This document shows, in pieces, positions 20,571 through 32,965 of a DNA stretch of 64,000 nt (its first letter is position 1; every line of letters starts with the position of its first letter). The notes below the pieces were generated by a model. That model saw only the letters and a program-made list of their open reading frames with translations, was not told the DNA's origin and searched no databases. A program made the position numbers and the translations under genes. Source of the DNA: Siphonodentalium dalli (Eukaryota > Mollusca > Scaphopoda > Gadilida > Siphonodentaliidae); NCBI GenBank assembly GCA_032622095.1, contig CP136067.1:60710893-60774892 (forward strand), written 5' to 3'.

Positions 20571-20935
20571 AGCGAGACAGTGTCAAACTTGTCAGCCTGT
20601 CGCAATTGGCTTTTATCTACAGATTGTTTATACAGAAATGGCTGGAACCTCGGAACTGAAAATTATGGGTAATTTGATCTGGGCATCTTATTAGATAGGT
20701 CCTGTTGACATTAGATGTCTTATAGGGGCACTAATAATGAACAATTAATTATACACTCAAAATGGATGCAATATGGTCCTTGAAAATTGAAACAGGTGGA
20801 TCAATTGACCCGTAGAGTGCGATAGATACTGTTGACCTAAGATGACTTAAAGGGGCATATATGGGCAATAAAGAGTGTTCCTTATGTAGAACAATTGTTA
20901 CAGATGGGTCACCTGACCAGGGGATGTCCGGGATG
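20571..20935 (+). repeat. Inverted repeat arm, ~365 bp (left)
   Basis: Matches the reverse complement of 22592-22915 with moderate divergence: shared CAATTGGCTTTTATCTAC, ATTAGATAGGTCCTGT, GCAATATGGTC, GTGTTCCTTATGTAG and GTTACAGATGGGTC. Begins right after exon c's intron start. Confidence 0.8.
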
Positions 20936-21631
20936 CGTGCATACAGGCTGAGAATAAAGCACTACTTACTTACCTTTCACTTCCGATAACTTAAAAGGGG
21001 GTAATAAATAACATTATCAATAATGAGCATTTTATGATAGGAAGAGTATTAGTCAGAGGTTACATGTATGTTGCGTAGTGTTTATACAGGTCGTAAATGG
21101 AAAAATTGATAGAGGTATTAGACTGTTATTTAAAATAGGCCACCAATTTTCCCACATATCTTCTGGAATCATAATAAACGCTTTTAAGTCATCTGAGCTC
21201 AAAGGTAAGTATATAATGTTTTATTCTAGAATGGTTTATTGCTCGACATGACTTAACATGTTACATGCAAAACATATATACATTATTACATATCTATATA
21301 CAAATGGAGCAAAAATATCAATTCAATGCATGGGAATAAATCAATTTCACACATGTTTTACAATTTTGCATTGTGCCCGCCCCGCTATACTGTACCTATA
21401 TAGTAATTCAATTATCATGGCTGGGGCACCACATACAGTGCACATCCACAACGAGAAAGCAGAGAGGCGAGGATAAACCTCCCTGTATTAGTCAAAAAGG
21501 ATGTGGTTGAAATTGGTGCTGATAGGAGTATATCAACCCAGGTATCGGTTGACATATCTATGCCTTTTTTGTGTATTCTTTCAAAGCTAGTTTAAGATAT
21601 ATGGCTAGTCGTTTCATCACCTCTGCATTTT

Positions 21632-22512
21632 CTATACATAGCATTTTCTTAAATTTGTAGGGGTTAGGATGCTTCCAATAGTAATTGAAAAATGGTTGCA
21701 GGTTAACACAATCTGATATTCATCTCCTATTCCATTCTTACATAATGGGCAGTATCTCTCGTTCCTTGCCATTTTCTTCCATCGCCCGCTTTCAATAGCT
21801 AGTTTGTGGTTCGAGGTTCTAATCTTCATTACATATTCGGATAAATGGTGGGGGAGCTCAGTTAAATAGTTTCTCAGTTTCGGAAAAGGTGTGATCTCTC
21901 TGTATAAAGAGCCCCTCGATGTATTTGATACGCTTGTTGCCCACTCCTGCTTAAAGTTATCAAGCAGAACCCTTTTAATTAGTTTTACCTCATGCCTGGC
22001 TAATTGTCTCTGGGATAGCCACATGCAATTTAGGCCTGATTCCTGTAATGTTCTCTGTATAAATCTTATCCACCGCAGTTTGTTTTCGAAAACTGGGTCA
22101 AACGATATATATTTTTTGTTATTTCTGAACCCTCGTTTCCTAATAATTTTGACCAATACGAAATAGCTCGACATTTAATATCTATTGACATGGGGTGTCT
22201 TCCCAACTCTCCATATACCATGTAGTTGGGTGTGCAGGTTTTCATACCTAATATCAGTTTGCAGAACTTTAAGTGGACACTCTCGATTACTTTCAGGGAT
22301 TCGTCACCCCATATCTCACTTCCGTATAGCAAAATGGGTGCGACCATCGCATCAAATAGGTGTAGCATTACATCAACTGGAAGGTACAAGTTCCGTACTT
22401 TATTGAGCAGCGCATACATAGCTTTGTTGGCTAACTTACATGTTCTTTTGATAGATCTGCAGAATCTTCCATTGTAGAAAAACTCAGTGCCTAGATATAC
22501 AAATTCTTTCAC
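21632..22512 (-). pseudogene. 3' end of a non-LTR retrotransposon (LINE) ORF2, frameshifted and 5'-truncated
   Basis: Two overlapping minus-strand frames (22512-22066 and 22174-21632) encode the region after the palm/thumb of a LINE reverse transcriptase. The first has FVYLGTEFFYNG, PILLYGSEIWG and YGELGRHP, typical of the segment after the catalytic core. The second has LRWIRFIQ..L and a C-terminal CPLCKNGIGDEYQIVLTC zinc-knuckle-like motif about residue 140. A frameshift falls between about 22070 and 22170. The catalytic RT motifs and the endonuclease are missing, so it is dead. LINE clade not assigned. Confidence 0.85.
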
Positions 22513-22591
22513 AGTTTCTAGTTCTATGTTCTCAGATCAGACATTATTCATGGATGGAACATGAGAAGATGCGCCTATCTCATGCCAATCT

Positions 22592-22915
22592 GCTGGTCAG
22601 GAGACCCATCTGTAACAATTTCCTACATAAGGAACACTCATCTCTCTCATGACACTCTATGGGTCAATTTACCCACATGTTTAAATTTTCACTGACCATA
22701 TTGCAACAATTTTGTGTATTTAATTAACTATTTAATGTAATTAATTATTAGTGTCTTTTAAGACATTTGATGTCCACAGGACCTATCTAATAAGATACCC
22801 TGGGTCAAACTACTCATATGTGGAAATTTTCAGCTCTGATGGTCCAGCCGTTTCTGTATAAACAGTAAGTAGATAAAAGCCAATTGTGACAGCCTTTCAA
22901 GTTTGTTGATCCAAA
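22592..22915 (-). repeat. Inverted repeat arm (right)
   Basis: Reverse-complement partner of 20571-20935. Between the arms lie ~650 bp of unrelated sequence and the LINE fragment. The pair may be two inverted copies of one repeat rather than the termini of one element. Confidence 0.8.
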
Positions 22916-22925
22916 TACTGCTTTA

Positions 22926-23070
22926 TATAACATGTCCCTCATGTTTTAACAGATAAAGAGGTAATATTTGTAATAACATGTCCCTCATGTTTTAACAGAG
23001 AAAGAGGTAATATTTGTAATAACATGTCCCTCATGTTTTAAAAGAGAAAGAGGTAATATTTGTAATAACA
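22926..23070 (+). repeat. 46-bp tandem repeat, three copies
   Basis: Unit contains AACATGTCCCTCATGTTTTA and GAAAGAGGTAATATTTGTAA, three near-identical copies; only ACAGATAAAG / ACAGAGAAAG / AAAGAGAAAG vary. Confidence 0.92.
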
Positions 23071-23373
23071 TGACTCCAAAATAATTAACAGCCCTTCACC
23101 TTATTCAGTGTTTTCGCCAGGGGAAAATAAATGAGTCCATACTGTATTGGGGAAACACATAACGCGACGGGGCGACCATGATTCATCCTGTCGGGAGAAC
23201 ATTTTGGTATTTGTCCTGGAAAAGAAGTTGTTTCCTTGCACTTGAGATGCTCATAAAGTAGTCCAAAGCTATGTATATTATGCAAGTTTTAAGATATTTT
23301 CCGTGGGTGCATTAATTCTGTTGATGGTACCCAGAGCATTAATCATGTAATTACGCAATATTCTTTAGTCAAA

Positions 23374-24133
23374 ATTATAGCTCATATATATCGCAAAGAG
23401 TCTTTGAGCCATTCACTCCCCTCTCTGCCGGGTGTATAAATACGCAATCAAATGCATCGTGTTTGCTTGCCTTTATGCACTCGGCCGAGAAGGGAGCCTT
23501 AAATCAAGTGGCCTTTCTTAGAACTGTAGCTCCTTTCTACAAGATCATAATGCATGTTGTCTGGGAGGAATCAATGGTCCGAAAGTAGGTCAATGCTGTT
23601 TACATCCGCTTAAAATAGTTGCAGTAAATTGACCTTCGTGACCTCCGGCGCTTGCACTCTGCAGATAGGTTTTGTTTCTCGACCAATCACACAGCTGCTT
23701 AATTAATTTTGTTTGTTTTAAGTGGAATAGCCGAAAATAGCGTCAATCCTTTCTTTACAATAGTAAACACCGGCTCACGCCCAAAACTTTCGTCACCCAC
23801 CACCTCCCCTGCTCCACCATTTGTTATCCTTTATATACCCCGACTCATTCTCAATTTTTTTTATCTGGACCGGGGTTTCTCAGTGACCCTCTATTTGGTT
23901 TTTCATGATCTGGACAATCAGTCTGGACTTTAAATATCTTTGAAATATATACTCAAATAATATGGTGTATAACTGTCTGTCTCGAAGGTGGGTTGTTTAA
24001 ATGGCTCGACCACTTCCTGTACAGTTGTTTATACTATATCCATATATCATATATTTTTAAGTAAATATTATAGCTCATATATATCGCAAGGAGGCTTTGA
24101 GCCATTCACTCCCCTCTCTGCCAGGTGTATAAA
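23374..24133 (+). repeat. Pair of 67-bp direct repeats 690 bp apart
   Basis: 23374-23440 and 24066-24132 share ATTATAGCTCATATATATCG, CTTTGAGCCATTCACTCCCC and a CTCTGCC[AG]GGTGTATAAA end with about four differences. No ORF of note between. They could be termini of a small retroelement or a dispersed repeat. Confidence 0.7.
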
Positions 24134-24419
24134 AAGCATCTATGCATTGACTAATAATACATAGCAAAGAGAATTGAATTAAGTATTTCCAAGAATTTCA
24201 ACAGGTAGCTTCCGTGAAAATGAAACCAAAAGGATATATTCTGTCAATCTGAAAACTATTTGTGCGCTGTGATGTCATACTGCAGAATATATTTATAGCG
24301 GCGTACTATGAATGGTAGCATAATTGTTCAAACTTGCAACGCGGAGCTTGTTCAATTGTCTGCATTATTCCAACAACTATAGTTAGGACCATTGCTATTG
24401 AACAAATTTTTCTTCACAG

Positions 24420-24604
24420 GTTCTCCTGGAGTTAGATGATTGTTCAGATATAGTATATAACATTGCAGCGGAGGCTGCAGCAGGGCTTGTCACTAGTCGC
24501 GACTTTGTTACCCTACGCAGGTGGGGCCCGTATGAGGGTGCATTTCTGTCAGCTGTATCATCCACAACATTTACAGACATGCCACCACAGAAAAAATATG
24601 TCAG
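24420..24604 (+). CDS. STARD3-like: STARD3-like exon d: START domain lipid-pocket strands
   Basis: 185 bp (61 codons plus two bases) between ttcacag and gtatgt, leaving phase 2. It starts VLLELDDCSDIVYNIAAEA, continues with GLVTSRDFVTLRR and ends PPQKKYV. The SRDFV..RR block is a hallmark of the STARD1/3 subfamily (SPRDFVNVRR in human STARD3); its arginines line the sterol pocket or hold neighbouring strands. This is the best-conserved exon and the main basis for the family call. The stop-free frame matches exons c and e exactly. Confidence 0.92.
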
Positions 24605-27600
24605 GTATGTCTTTGAAAGACCGCGTGAGAAAATGTCATACACAAAGCGTGTCTTAGTCTAGCTAGAAATTGGCCAATGTGTAAACAAAAATTAGGATGA
24701 CATTTCGGACACTCAAGTCTTGAAATCCATATGTTGGACATACCAGATAGAAGGTAACACTCACATAGTTTTCTTGACATGACGATAACATAGATATGTT
24801 CTAACCAAATACACCAATCAGCTGCTAGAACAATAAAATTTGCCAATTGAATGATCGATAATGCACATGTATATGGAAATATGGTGGAACTAAGTTGAGA
24901 GTTACATGTAATTGGACATTGACGATGCAATATAATGACTATATATTGATGTCGTATTTTTACTGTCATCTTTTTATTTGTACCCATACCATAGTACACA
25001 TACATATAGTGTTGACATCAACATTTTGTATCAGATTGGAATCACTGTTCCATTCTACATCCGTTTTCCGATTTCTAGACAAATGATTTTCTTATTCAAG
25101 CATGTAACTTAACTATGTTGAATCAATAGATACCGTGATTATATTTGAGATCTATTTTAAAATATACTATGACATCAGTATAGAATTAGATGAGGTAGTT
25201 CATCGAAAAGTCTGGTCTACATGTATACATATCATGCTTATTTCTTCTCAATGTTTCTGGTGACTCAAGAGATGAGACTCAATCTTTTCAATATAAGCCC
25301 CAAAAGCATTTCAAATAATATATTAATGTAGAATTAAACTTGAAGCAAAACATAAAACATCAAGGTTTGAATGGTCATTCTCAGTGAAGTGATGTGTTGA
25401 CTTTTAAAAGTGATAGGAAACTGCAATATACATGCACAACCAAATAAATTATATATCATGACATCTCTTAAACTTCCCGTACGTAACACACTTATTTAGA
25501 TTTATATTATGATAAAAAGACATATTTAGGCGCAGTGAACCATAAAATACAGCTTTCTATCTGTGTTTCTCCAGTTAACGAACATTGACAATTGCAATAT
25601 TTTCTGTCCAAATTGTGACACAGTGTGTCTTATCCAGTCCCAGAGTCCAGACATATCTTTAGTCAAGCCTACTTATGTGGTCATATGTTGGTTTATTGGA
25701 GACACTGTCAAAAATTGTTACAGACAGACACACACTTGTTTGTAGTACGAGTAACGATGCTATGCCTTTAATTTGCTATTTTGTAAACAATATTTGCTGG
25801 CAGTTTTACTCAAAATATTCTAGAGTAATGTATAATTTCAAGAAAAAATGCTAGCAAATGTTTGTTATAAATAATCTAATTTTAAAAGATAAAAAAATTA
25901 ACACGTATACACAATTTCATTACAGAATATACCATATACCCCACCTCCCAATGCAGTTTTGTTTCATGCGGAGTCGAATAAAAGTCACTAAATGTTAATA
26001 AGAATACATTGTTTGATTCAGACATAGTATATAAGTTCAATGACTTGACATTTCAAAGACTTAGTTTTGTTTAAATGGGTCGATAGGAACATATCATTAC
26101 TGTATGATTTGTGTGAATGCTGTCGTACACAACTAGGCATACAGTGACTGACAAGTGGGGTGTCCACATGAATAGTCTCCACTTTCTGATCGTGAACACA
26201 CCCGAGCCCAGGTAATGTCAATATAAACTGCAAACATAATGGCCTTTCCGTTGCAATATAGTGGGATTTCCGACAGATGCCGTATGTGTTAAAATTACAT
26301 TTGAAGAGGGCGTTTTCCGAGAAATTTATTTTCTGAAGTGATCAAAGGCTGTTTTTATTTACAAAAAGAGTCATTCGTTCAAATGGAGTCTGCTTGCGAT
26401 TGGCAAATGTGTACATACAATATATACAATGTACTTACATTTATAGTTGCTGGTAATCCGTCTATCCTGTCAGAAGACTTTTATATTGTTGTTTTTATTA
26501 TTCTGCAATATTTTGATCTAAAAATAGAATTGTCTCGACTCAAGGGTAGCTAATTCCGATCAGTTGTTTGTAGAGTTTATACACTGTGAAACACTATCCA
26601 ATAAAACACAATTACATATAAAGCACCCAGTGAAGTTCTTGTATGTTTTATATACTGAGAGTCGGTGGCCATTTTATATTTTATTACTTTTCTATTCTAG
26701 GATTTGAAACAAAATCTTTTATTACCTGGGTGTCCGGTGTGTTCTACACACTATGACATAAACTGTGCATTGTTCACTTATTCTAGGAGACAACCCACAG
26801 AGATGCCTGGATGTGAATATTTATAAAAGTGGGGAGGGTTAAGTTTTTGTCTAATAGTCCTCCAATTAGAAAGGAATAATTATGGTAGGATCATAATTTG
26901 GGGAGTGCCCTACCATTTTCAAAATATCTAACATGGAAGAATACTTCACCTTTGCCATACTAGTATAGAGTTGACATGCAATAGGTTGTCTGAATCACCA
27001 TTATGTTTTTCATACACCCCCTACATTCTTTAACATGACACAGCAAAATCAGAACAAAGGCAGAAAAAAACATCAAACTGTTTATCCCTTTCTAATCTAA
27101 ACCATCATTGATGAGTAGTTATTCAATAGGAAATGTTCAGATAATATGTTCAACAAACGACCATAAATATCAATGTGAGAGTTAACATGCCTGATTGATC
27201 AGCATTGTTTTAGTGATTTGTTTTTCATTAAAGACCTTCCTACTTATATGAAAGTTAATACAAGTCACAACTGACATGTAAAACGTACATGAAGTATGTC
27301 AATCTATTAAATCAAATCAGTATGATGTCTACCCATTCATCCAGATACCATAATAATGTATGTATGCAACTTGATTGTCGCTGATGTTAGTGAGTGTGTT
27401 CATTTGTCAATATTTTCTATATACAAATTAGTGATATACATATATATAACATACACTACTTGTTATGGATGGTTACACATTTCTAAATCTAATTTAATTT
27501 TGACTTGATGCCCTGGAACATGGGGTTGAATCTGAATCTAAATGGGAAATGTGATATTTTGCTTACAATACAAACTGATGCATTTTATTCCGGGTTGAAT

Positions 27601-27859
27601 AAATCCACATTAACGTTCTGTCATATACATGTTGAATATAATATTTATTATTATTTATATATATTAAAGTCTTTGCATAGCAAATCAATCCATTCTAGTA
27701 CCAATACTGGTGCACCCCATCCAGTACCGACAATGTTGGTACCAGCGGTACTTTGACAACTCTGTTGTAAAATAAAATTGCCTTTATTAATTTAAAAAAA
27801 ATATTTCAATTTAGATGAATTCAAAATAGCTAGTTATAGTTGATTTCCATCTACTTCAG
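24605..27859. other. Intron between exons d and e, no other feature seen
   Basis: AT-rich unique-looking sequence with only short ORFs. No element ends or tandem arrays noticed, in contrast to the other long introns. Confidence 0.5.
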
Positions 27860-27953
27860 GGGAGAGAGTGGCCCTGGTGGCTGGGTTATCCGACCCTTAC
27901 CTGACTGTGATGACAAGAGTGAATTTATATGGTACCAAAACATAAATTTGAAG
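27860..27953 (+). CDS. STARD3-like: STARD3-like exon e: START beta strands 8-9
   Basis: 94 bp: one base completing an Arg codon with exon d, then 31 codons, between cttcag and gtagtc. The peptide begins GESGPGGWVIRPLPDCDDKS and ends IWYQNINLK. The R-G-E-[SN]-G-P-G-G block is shared with STARD3, and FIW...NLK corresponds to FVWILNTDLK. The donor gtagtc is weaker than the others. About 20 bp downstream begins a 0.4-kb fold-back element. Confidence 0.9.
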
Positions 27954-27971
27954 GTAGTCACTGAATGTCAC

Positions 27972-28390
27972 TCTGAAAGGTAGACCAAGTCTTCTCAGTC
28001 CACAGCAGCTTGGGATATCTGTTGGGTTGATACTCTTTTGGATCGCGTCCTGCCCCGTTACTCTTCTATAACTGACTTTACAACATGGGCAGGTGTTATC
28101 TTGCTTTTATGTCTTCGGGTTAGGTCTAGTGGATGCATATCAACATAGAGGGTAGCCTTTCCCAAGCATGATGATATGAAACATACGTATATCAGAGGTC
28201 CGTTGAATGTCAAAGCAAATAATTTATGAGTGTCAGATGATTAGTCAAATTCATCGGCTCTATGTGTAAATATAGTATGTCTTTTCAATAAAAGTCTGTT
28301 ATAGAAGAGTATTGGAATGTGACTCGGTCCAAAACAGCATCAACCCAACCAATATCCCAAGCTTGTGGACCGCGAAGGTTTGGTCTATCA
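27972..28390. mobile_element. Fold-back (palindromic) MITE, ~0.4 kb
   Basis: 27978-28082 is the inverse complement of 28286-28387 at roughly 80% by eye. Shared blocks: GGTAGACCAA, CTTGGGATAT, GTTGGGTTGAT, ACTCTTCTATAAC. Loop of ~200 bp. Begins about 20 bp after the donor of exon e. Confidence 0.75.
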
Positions 28391-28601
28391 AAAAGAGTTA
28401 CTGTATAATTAATTTATTAGCTCAAGTTGAATTATTACTTTGTATCCATACTGCATAGGTATATTTTATTTATGGCCTTCCACAAATCTTTGCTGCTCTT
28501 TGTTTCAGGACTAATCTGATCGGCTCCAATATTGTCTAGTTAGAAGTTAGCCAGGCATATTAAATGTGGTGCTAGTAGGTCCAACTCTTGTATCTTCATT
28601 T

Positions 28602-29222
28602 TTAGTTCAACTTGACAAAGTCAAGTTTGAGATATTGCCATGGGTTGGTAACTGTCATCCGTCCTTCCATCAGTTAGTACATCCATCTGTCTAATCATCC
28701 ATCTGTTCACCAACAATTTCCTTTGGCACACCCTACAGACCGCATCCCTCATCCGATCACCACCAAACTTCATATGGATCTTCAGGGTGACTTCTAGATG
28801 GGAGCCATCATTTTTTTTCCAAAATTCTATAAAAAACAGGCTGTCAGCAGCCATCTTAGATATCAAACATGAATCAATCAGCACACCCTGCAGCCCGCAT
28901 TTATTGGAGAATTATTTTGAAAATTTACAGGTATGTTTAGGATCACCTCTAGATGGGAGCTATTGATTAAAAAAAATATTTATGAAAAACATGGCCGCTG
29001 GCAGCCATCTTGTATTTTACTCTTTGCATGACTAAATCCTTTGGCACACCCTACTGACCACATCCCTCGTCCGATTGTCACCAATCTTCATTTGGATCTT
29101 AGGGATGACCACTAGATGGGAGTCATCAATTTTTTCAGGTTGAAAAACATTGCCACTGGCAGCCATATTGGAATTTGGTCTTTGCATTACTAAATCTTTT
29201 GGCACACTCTACACAGACCTTT
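28602..29222 (+). mobile_element. Pearl/HINE-like element D, 5' part and core units
   Basis: 5' terminus TTAGTTCAACTTGACAAAG with partner TCAAGTTTGAGATATTGCC, then about three to four core units of a diverged subfamily (CACCAAACTTCATATGGATC, CTCTAGATGGGAGC). No 3' terminus of the family was found. Confidence 0.65.
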
Positions 29223-30840
29223 GATTTTGAAAAATCATCAGCGTGCTGTTCTAAGTGTTCATATTTGAACATCACGCATGCTTTTCTCATAAGCACTTTC
29301 CCAATATACTATCAGTTTTGAGTGGGCTGCATATTGTCATTAGCTAAATAGTCAGAATAAACAAATGTTTAACATTAGAATGATATAAGAAAGTGTATTA
29401 AAAGTGTATTAAACAGATATTTACACCCTTTAACACCAGAAATAAACAGACACAAAATTAAATTGTCAATGAGAGGGTACCTCCCGTCGATAGTTTTGAG
29501 AGTTAGTTGACAACACCTTGGTGTCGCCATGCATTTGTCATGTGATAGTCATGTAACATGATATGATATTCAAATGTCAGAAAATCGGAATCGGACGAAG
29601 TGGTTTCTTTGCTGGATCCAGAATTCAGCTCTGAACTGAAATAATAACTCGGTCTGACATTCAGATTCCATGAATTTTGTAATTTGACTGCTCAAAACAC
29701 GCTAAGGCCAGTCTCAGACAATGTGAAGGCCAGTCTGAGATAATGCGAGATCAAAGACTCCGCCTCTGACATGAGCAGCACTATGGGCATGTGCATGTCA
29801 TGCAACCATCGCCTCAGCAATTTTATTACTTTGAGTTTCAATTGCAATGTTGCAATCTTGGAAAATGTATTCACACTGTTTAACCATAGGTATTGTGTTG
29901 TGTGATTTATCAGATTGAACCCTTCTCAGTGTAATTGCAAGAGGCGTGTACACAATACTGTGCCGTTTTTTAATTCCGCCTACATGTGCAAGCCAAAATC
30001 AAAGGTCTGACCCTCAGGTCACATCCCTCATCCGATTGTCACCAAACTTAATATGGATCTTCGGGGTGACAACTAGATGGGAGCTAGCAAAATATTTTTA
30101 AATTTCATTGGAAAAATGGCTGCCAGCGGCCATCTTGGATTTTACTCTTTGCATAAATAAATACTTTAGCACATCTTACAGGTCACATCTTTCATCCTAT
30201 CATCACCAAACTTCATATGGATCTTCGGGGTGATCACTTGATGGGAGTCTCCAATTTTTACCAAATTAAAAAAAAAAACATGCCACCAGCAGCCATCTTG
30301 GATCCATCAGCACACCTAGCAGTCCGCATTTATTGAAGAATTGTTTTGAAAATTTACAAGCATGTTTAGGATCACCTCTAGATGGGAGCTATTGAATTAA
30401 AACATTTTGATGAAAAACATGGCCGCTGAAAGCCATGTTGTATTTTACTCTTTGCATGACTAAATCCTTTGGCACAACCTACTGACCACATCCCTCGACC
30501 GATTGTCAAAAACCTTCATTTGGATCTTATGGGTGACACTAGACGGGAGTCATCAAATTTTTCAGGATTTCATTGAAAAACATTGCCACTGGCAGCCATC
30601 TTGAAATTTGGTCTTTGCATGTCTAAATCTTTTGGCACACCCTACACAGATTTTCGATTTTGGAAAATCACCAGCGTGCTGTTTTTCTCTTAAGCACTTT
30701 CCCGATATACATTCAGTTTTGAGTGGGCTGCACATTGTTATTGGCTAAATAGTGAGAATAAATGAAAGTGAAACATTAGAATGGTATAATAAAGAGTATT
30801 TAACAGATATTTACACCCAGTAACATTGAAGTTGAGGAAC
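28868..30840 (+). repeat. Direct duplication of ~0.55 kb, offset ~1.43 kb
   Basis: 28868-29440 and 30293-30840 align: pearl core units (GCCCGCATTTATTGGAGAAT-type) followed by non-core sequence (CAGCGTGCTGTT, CAGTTTTGAGTGGGCTGCA, ACAGATATTTACACCC). Core units also precede the second copy from about 30000. The spacer 29441-29995 holds nothing recognisable. Confidence 0.7.
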
Positions 30841-30880
30841 CAGAACTCAACTGACACTTGGGAAATGATTATCATAGGGC

Positions 30881-30960
30881 TTAACTCTTTCACTGCCGAT
30901 CGCGACTTGAGTCGAATTACCCATACTCTGCCGATCGCGACTTGAGTCGAAACGTGACAC
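30881..30960. mobile_element. Possible left end of a TTAA-type element
   Basis: TTAACTCTTTCACTGCCGAT is a piggyBac-like terminus. It is followed by CTGCCGATCGCGACTTGAGT twice, about 36 bp apart; CGACTTGAGTCG is a near-palindrome. No right terminus was found. Confidence 0.45.
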
Positions 30961-31816
30961 ATTCGTCCCATAACATCAATCCATGCGAAGTAACTTTCCA
31001 GGCTACAGCTCTTGCAGGCACTGCTCTAGTAGGATCTGTTCCTGTGCTTCTCCCAGGTATGACAAAGCTGCTTTGTGGGGTGATGCTTAAGTGCATGCGA
31101 CCTTGCTCAGGGGTCGGACCATGGTGTGAGATTTTGATCGTGTACCCCCCGAACTTACACTTCGTTAGTAGCATCAGTAAACCCCCCTGGCGGGATGAGA
31201 ACTTGCCTGACTGCATTGTCCGTGATGACAATTAATACACGCTAACCACAGAGGTCTTCATGATCAAGTCATGTCACCCCATTCCCATCTTTTTCCCGTA
31301 AAGACCAGGAGTCCAGTCAAGCTTTGCCTTCTCACCTGATCAGAATTGGAGGCCTTCGAATCTGTTCTCTTGGGTGAGGTTCACCATAGCACATTTATTC
31401 ACCAATGGCGCCGCTTTTCCGAGAATAACCTTACATTCGTGATTCTCATCAGATTTTACGTCAGGGATTGCGTGATTCAGTCCCTCTCGTCAGCCGAGGT
31501 CTCAGTCAGTCCTCCTCTCCTCTGTTCAGGTATGGTATTCAGTCCCGGGGGTTCTGACCAGGAGTTCCACTAGTACCATCTCCAAAAAAATGGATCATGC
31601 CATCCTGACTAGTTCTCAGGGTTGGGGGTGGTCATATAAGGTTCTGCAGATCTAGGGTCCAACATGATCAACGATCCAATAGACACCAGGAGGTATTCTC
31701 AACATGACACTGCCGCGAACGAAAAACAGGTCGCGCCAAAGTTTTATGGTGGTCTCGCGATAACTGATTATATTGGTCACACCTCTAGGTGTATGCTTTT
31801 CCTTTACTGGCCATTA

Positions 31817-32733
31817 TTAGCTCAACTTACTTTTGTAAGTTTGAGCTATTGCCATGGTTTGGCGTCCGTTGTCCGTGTGTCCGTGTGTCCGTCAACAATT
31901 TCCTTTGGCGCGGGCTACAGGTCGTACCTTTGGTCTGATCTTTATGAAATTTGTCATGAATGTTGACATTGACATGTAGATGGGAATGAGTCATTTTGGG
32001 GTCATTCGGCCAAAAAACATGGCCGCTGGCAGCCATCTTGGATTTCAAGATTCAATCCATTGGCGCGGGCTACAGGTCGTACTGTTCGTCTGATCATCAT
32101 GAAATTTGTCATGGATGTTAATATTGACATGTAAATGGGAACGAGTCATTTTGGGGTCGTTCGGCCAAAAAACATGGCCGCCAGCAGCCATCTTCGATTT
32201 TACTCTTTGCATGACTAAATCCTTTGGCGCGGGCTACAGGTCGTAGCTTTGATCGGAAGATCATGAAATTTGTCATGGATGTTAACAATTACATGTAGAT
32301 GGGAACGAGTCGTTTTGGGGTCATTCTGTCCAAAAACATGGCCGCCAGCAGCCACCTTGGATTTTACTCTTTGCATGACTAAATCCTTTCGCACGGGCCA
32401 TTTTGGGTTTCAAAATTCAATCCATTGGCGCGGTCTACAGGTCGTACTGTTCGTCTGATCATCAGGAAGTTTGTAGGTCGTAGCTTTGGTCAGATCTTCA
32501 TAAAATTTATCATGGATGTTAACTAGATGTTAACGTAGATGGTAACGAGTCCTTTTGGGGTCAATTGGCCAAAAAACATGGCCGCCAGCAGCCATCTTGT
32601 ATTTTACTCTTTGCATCACTAAATCGTTTGGCGCAGGTTAGACATTTCAATTAACACCTTTCCTATTCCTCCATTTACTGTCAACCATTAAATTATTCCC
32701 CTACCTAAGTTGAGCTACAGTGACACTTTCATT
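31817..32733 (+). mobile_element. Pearl/HINE-like element E, complete
   Basis: 5' TTAGCTCAACTTACTTTTGT with TTTGAGCTATTGCCATGG; 3' AAGTTGAGCTACAGTGACAC TTTCATT. The 3' hairpin is damaged: the GTCATT between the stems is gone. About five core units. The related sequence near 35400-35430 (GGTCATTCTTCCCAGTG) is the empty site. Confidence 0.75.
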
Positions 32734-32965
32734 CCCAGTGTCCGGGTCCCAATATGCACAACTCCCTGTAAATGTTCTCATGGTGTATCCCTGGTGCCCC
32801 ATTGGTCTGTGACAAACAGGCTTCTCCTCTCTCCCCTGGGTCCCTCTGGGTCCCCTGGGAGCCTCCAGATGCATATAATTTTGCGAACATCAAATGCTGA
32901 ATCGCCCTGAAATTTAACCATTTCGCTAAGATCGTTGCGAGAGTCGATTCAGATATCTTGGACAC

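Noticed and set aside
22926-23070. CRISPR-like array
   Set aside because: Three contiguous 46-bp repeats with no unique spacers, in a eukaryotic intron: a minisatellite.
24601-25005. 134-codon minus-strand ORF
   Set aside because: It overlaps exon d and its donor on the other strand and has no recognisable domain.
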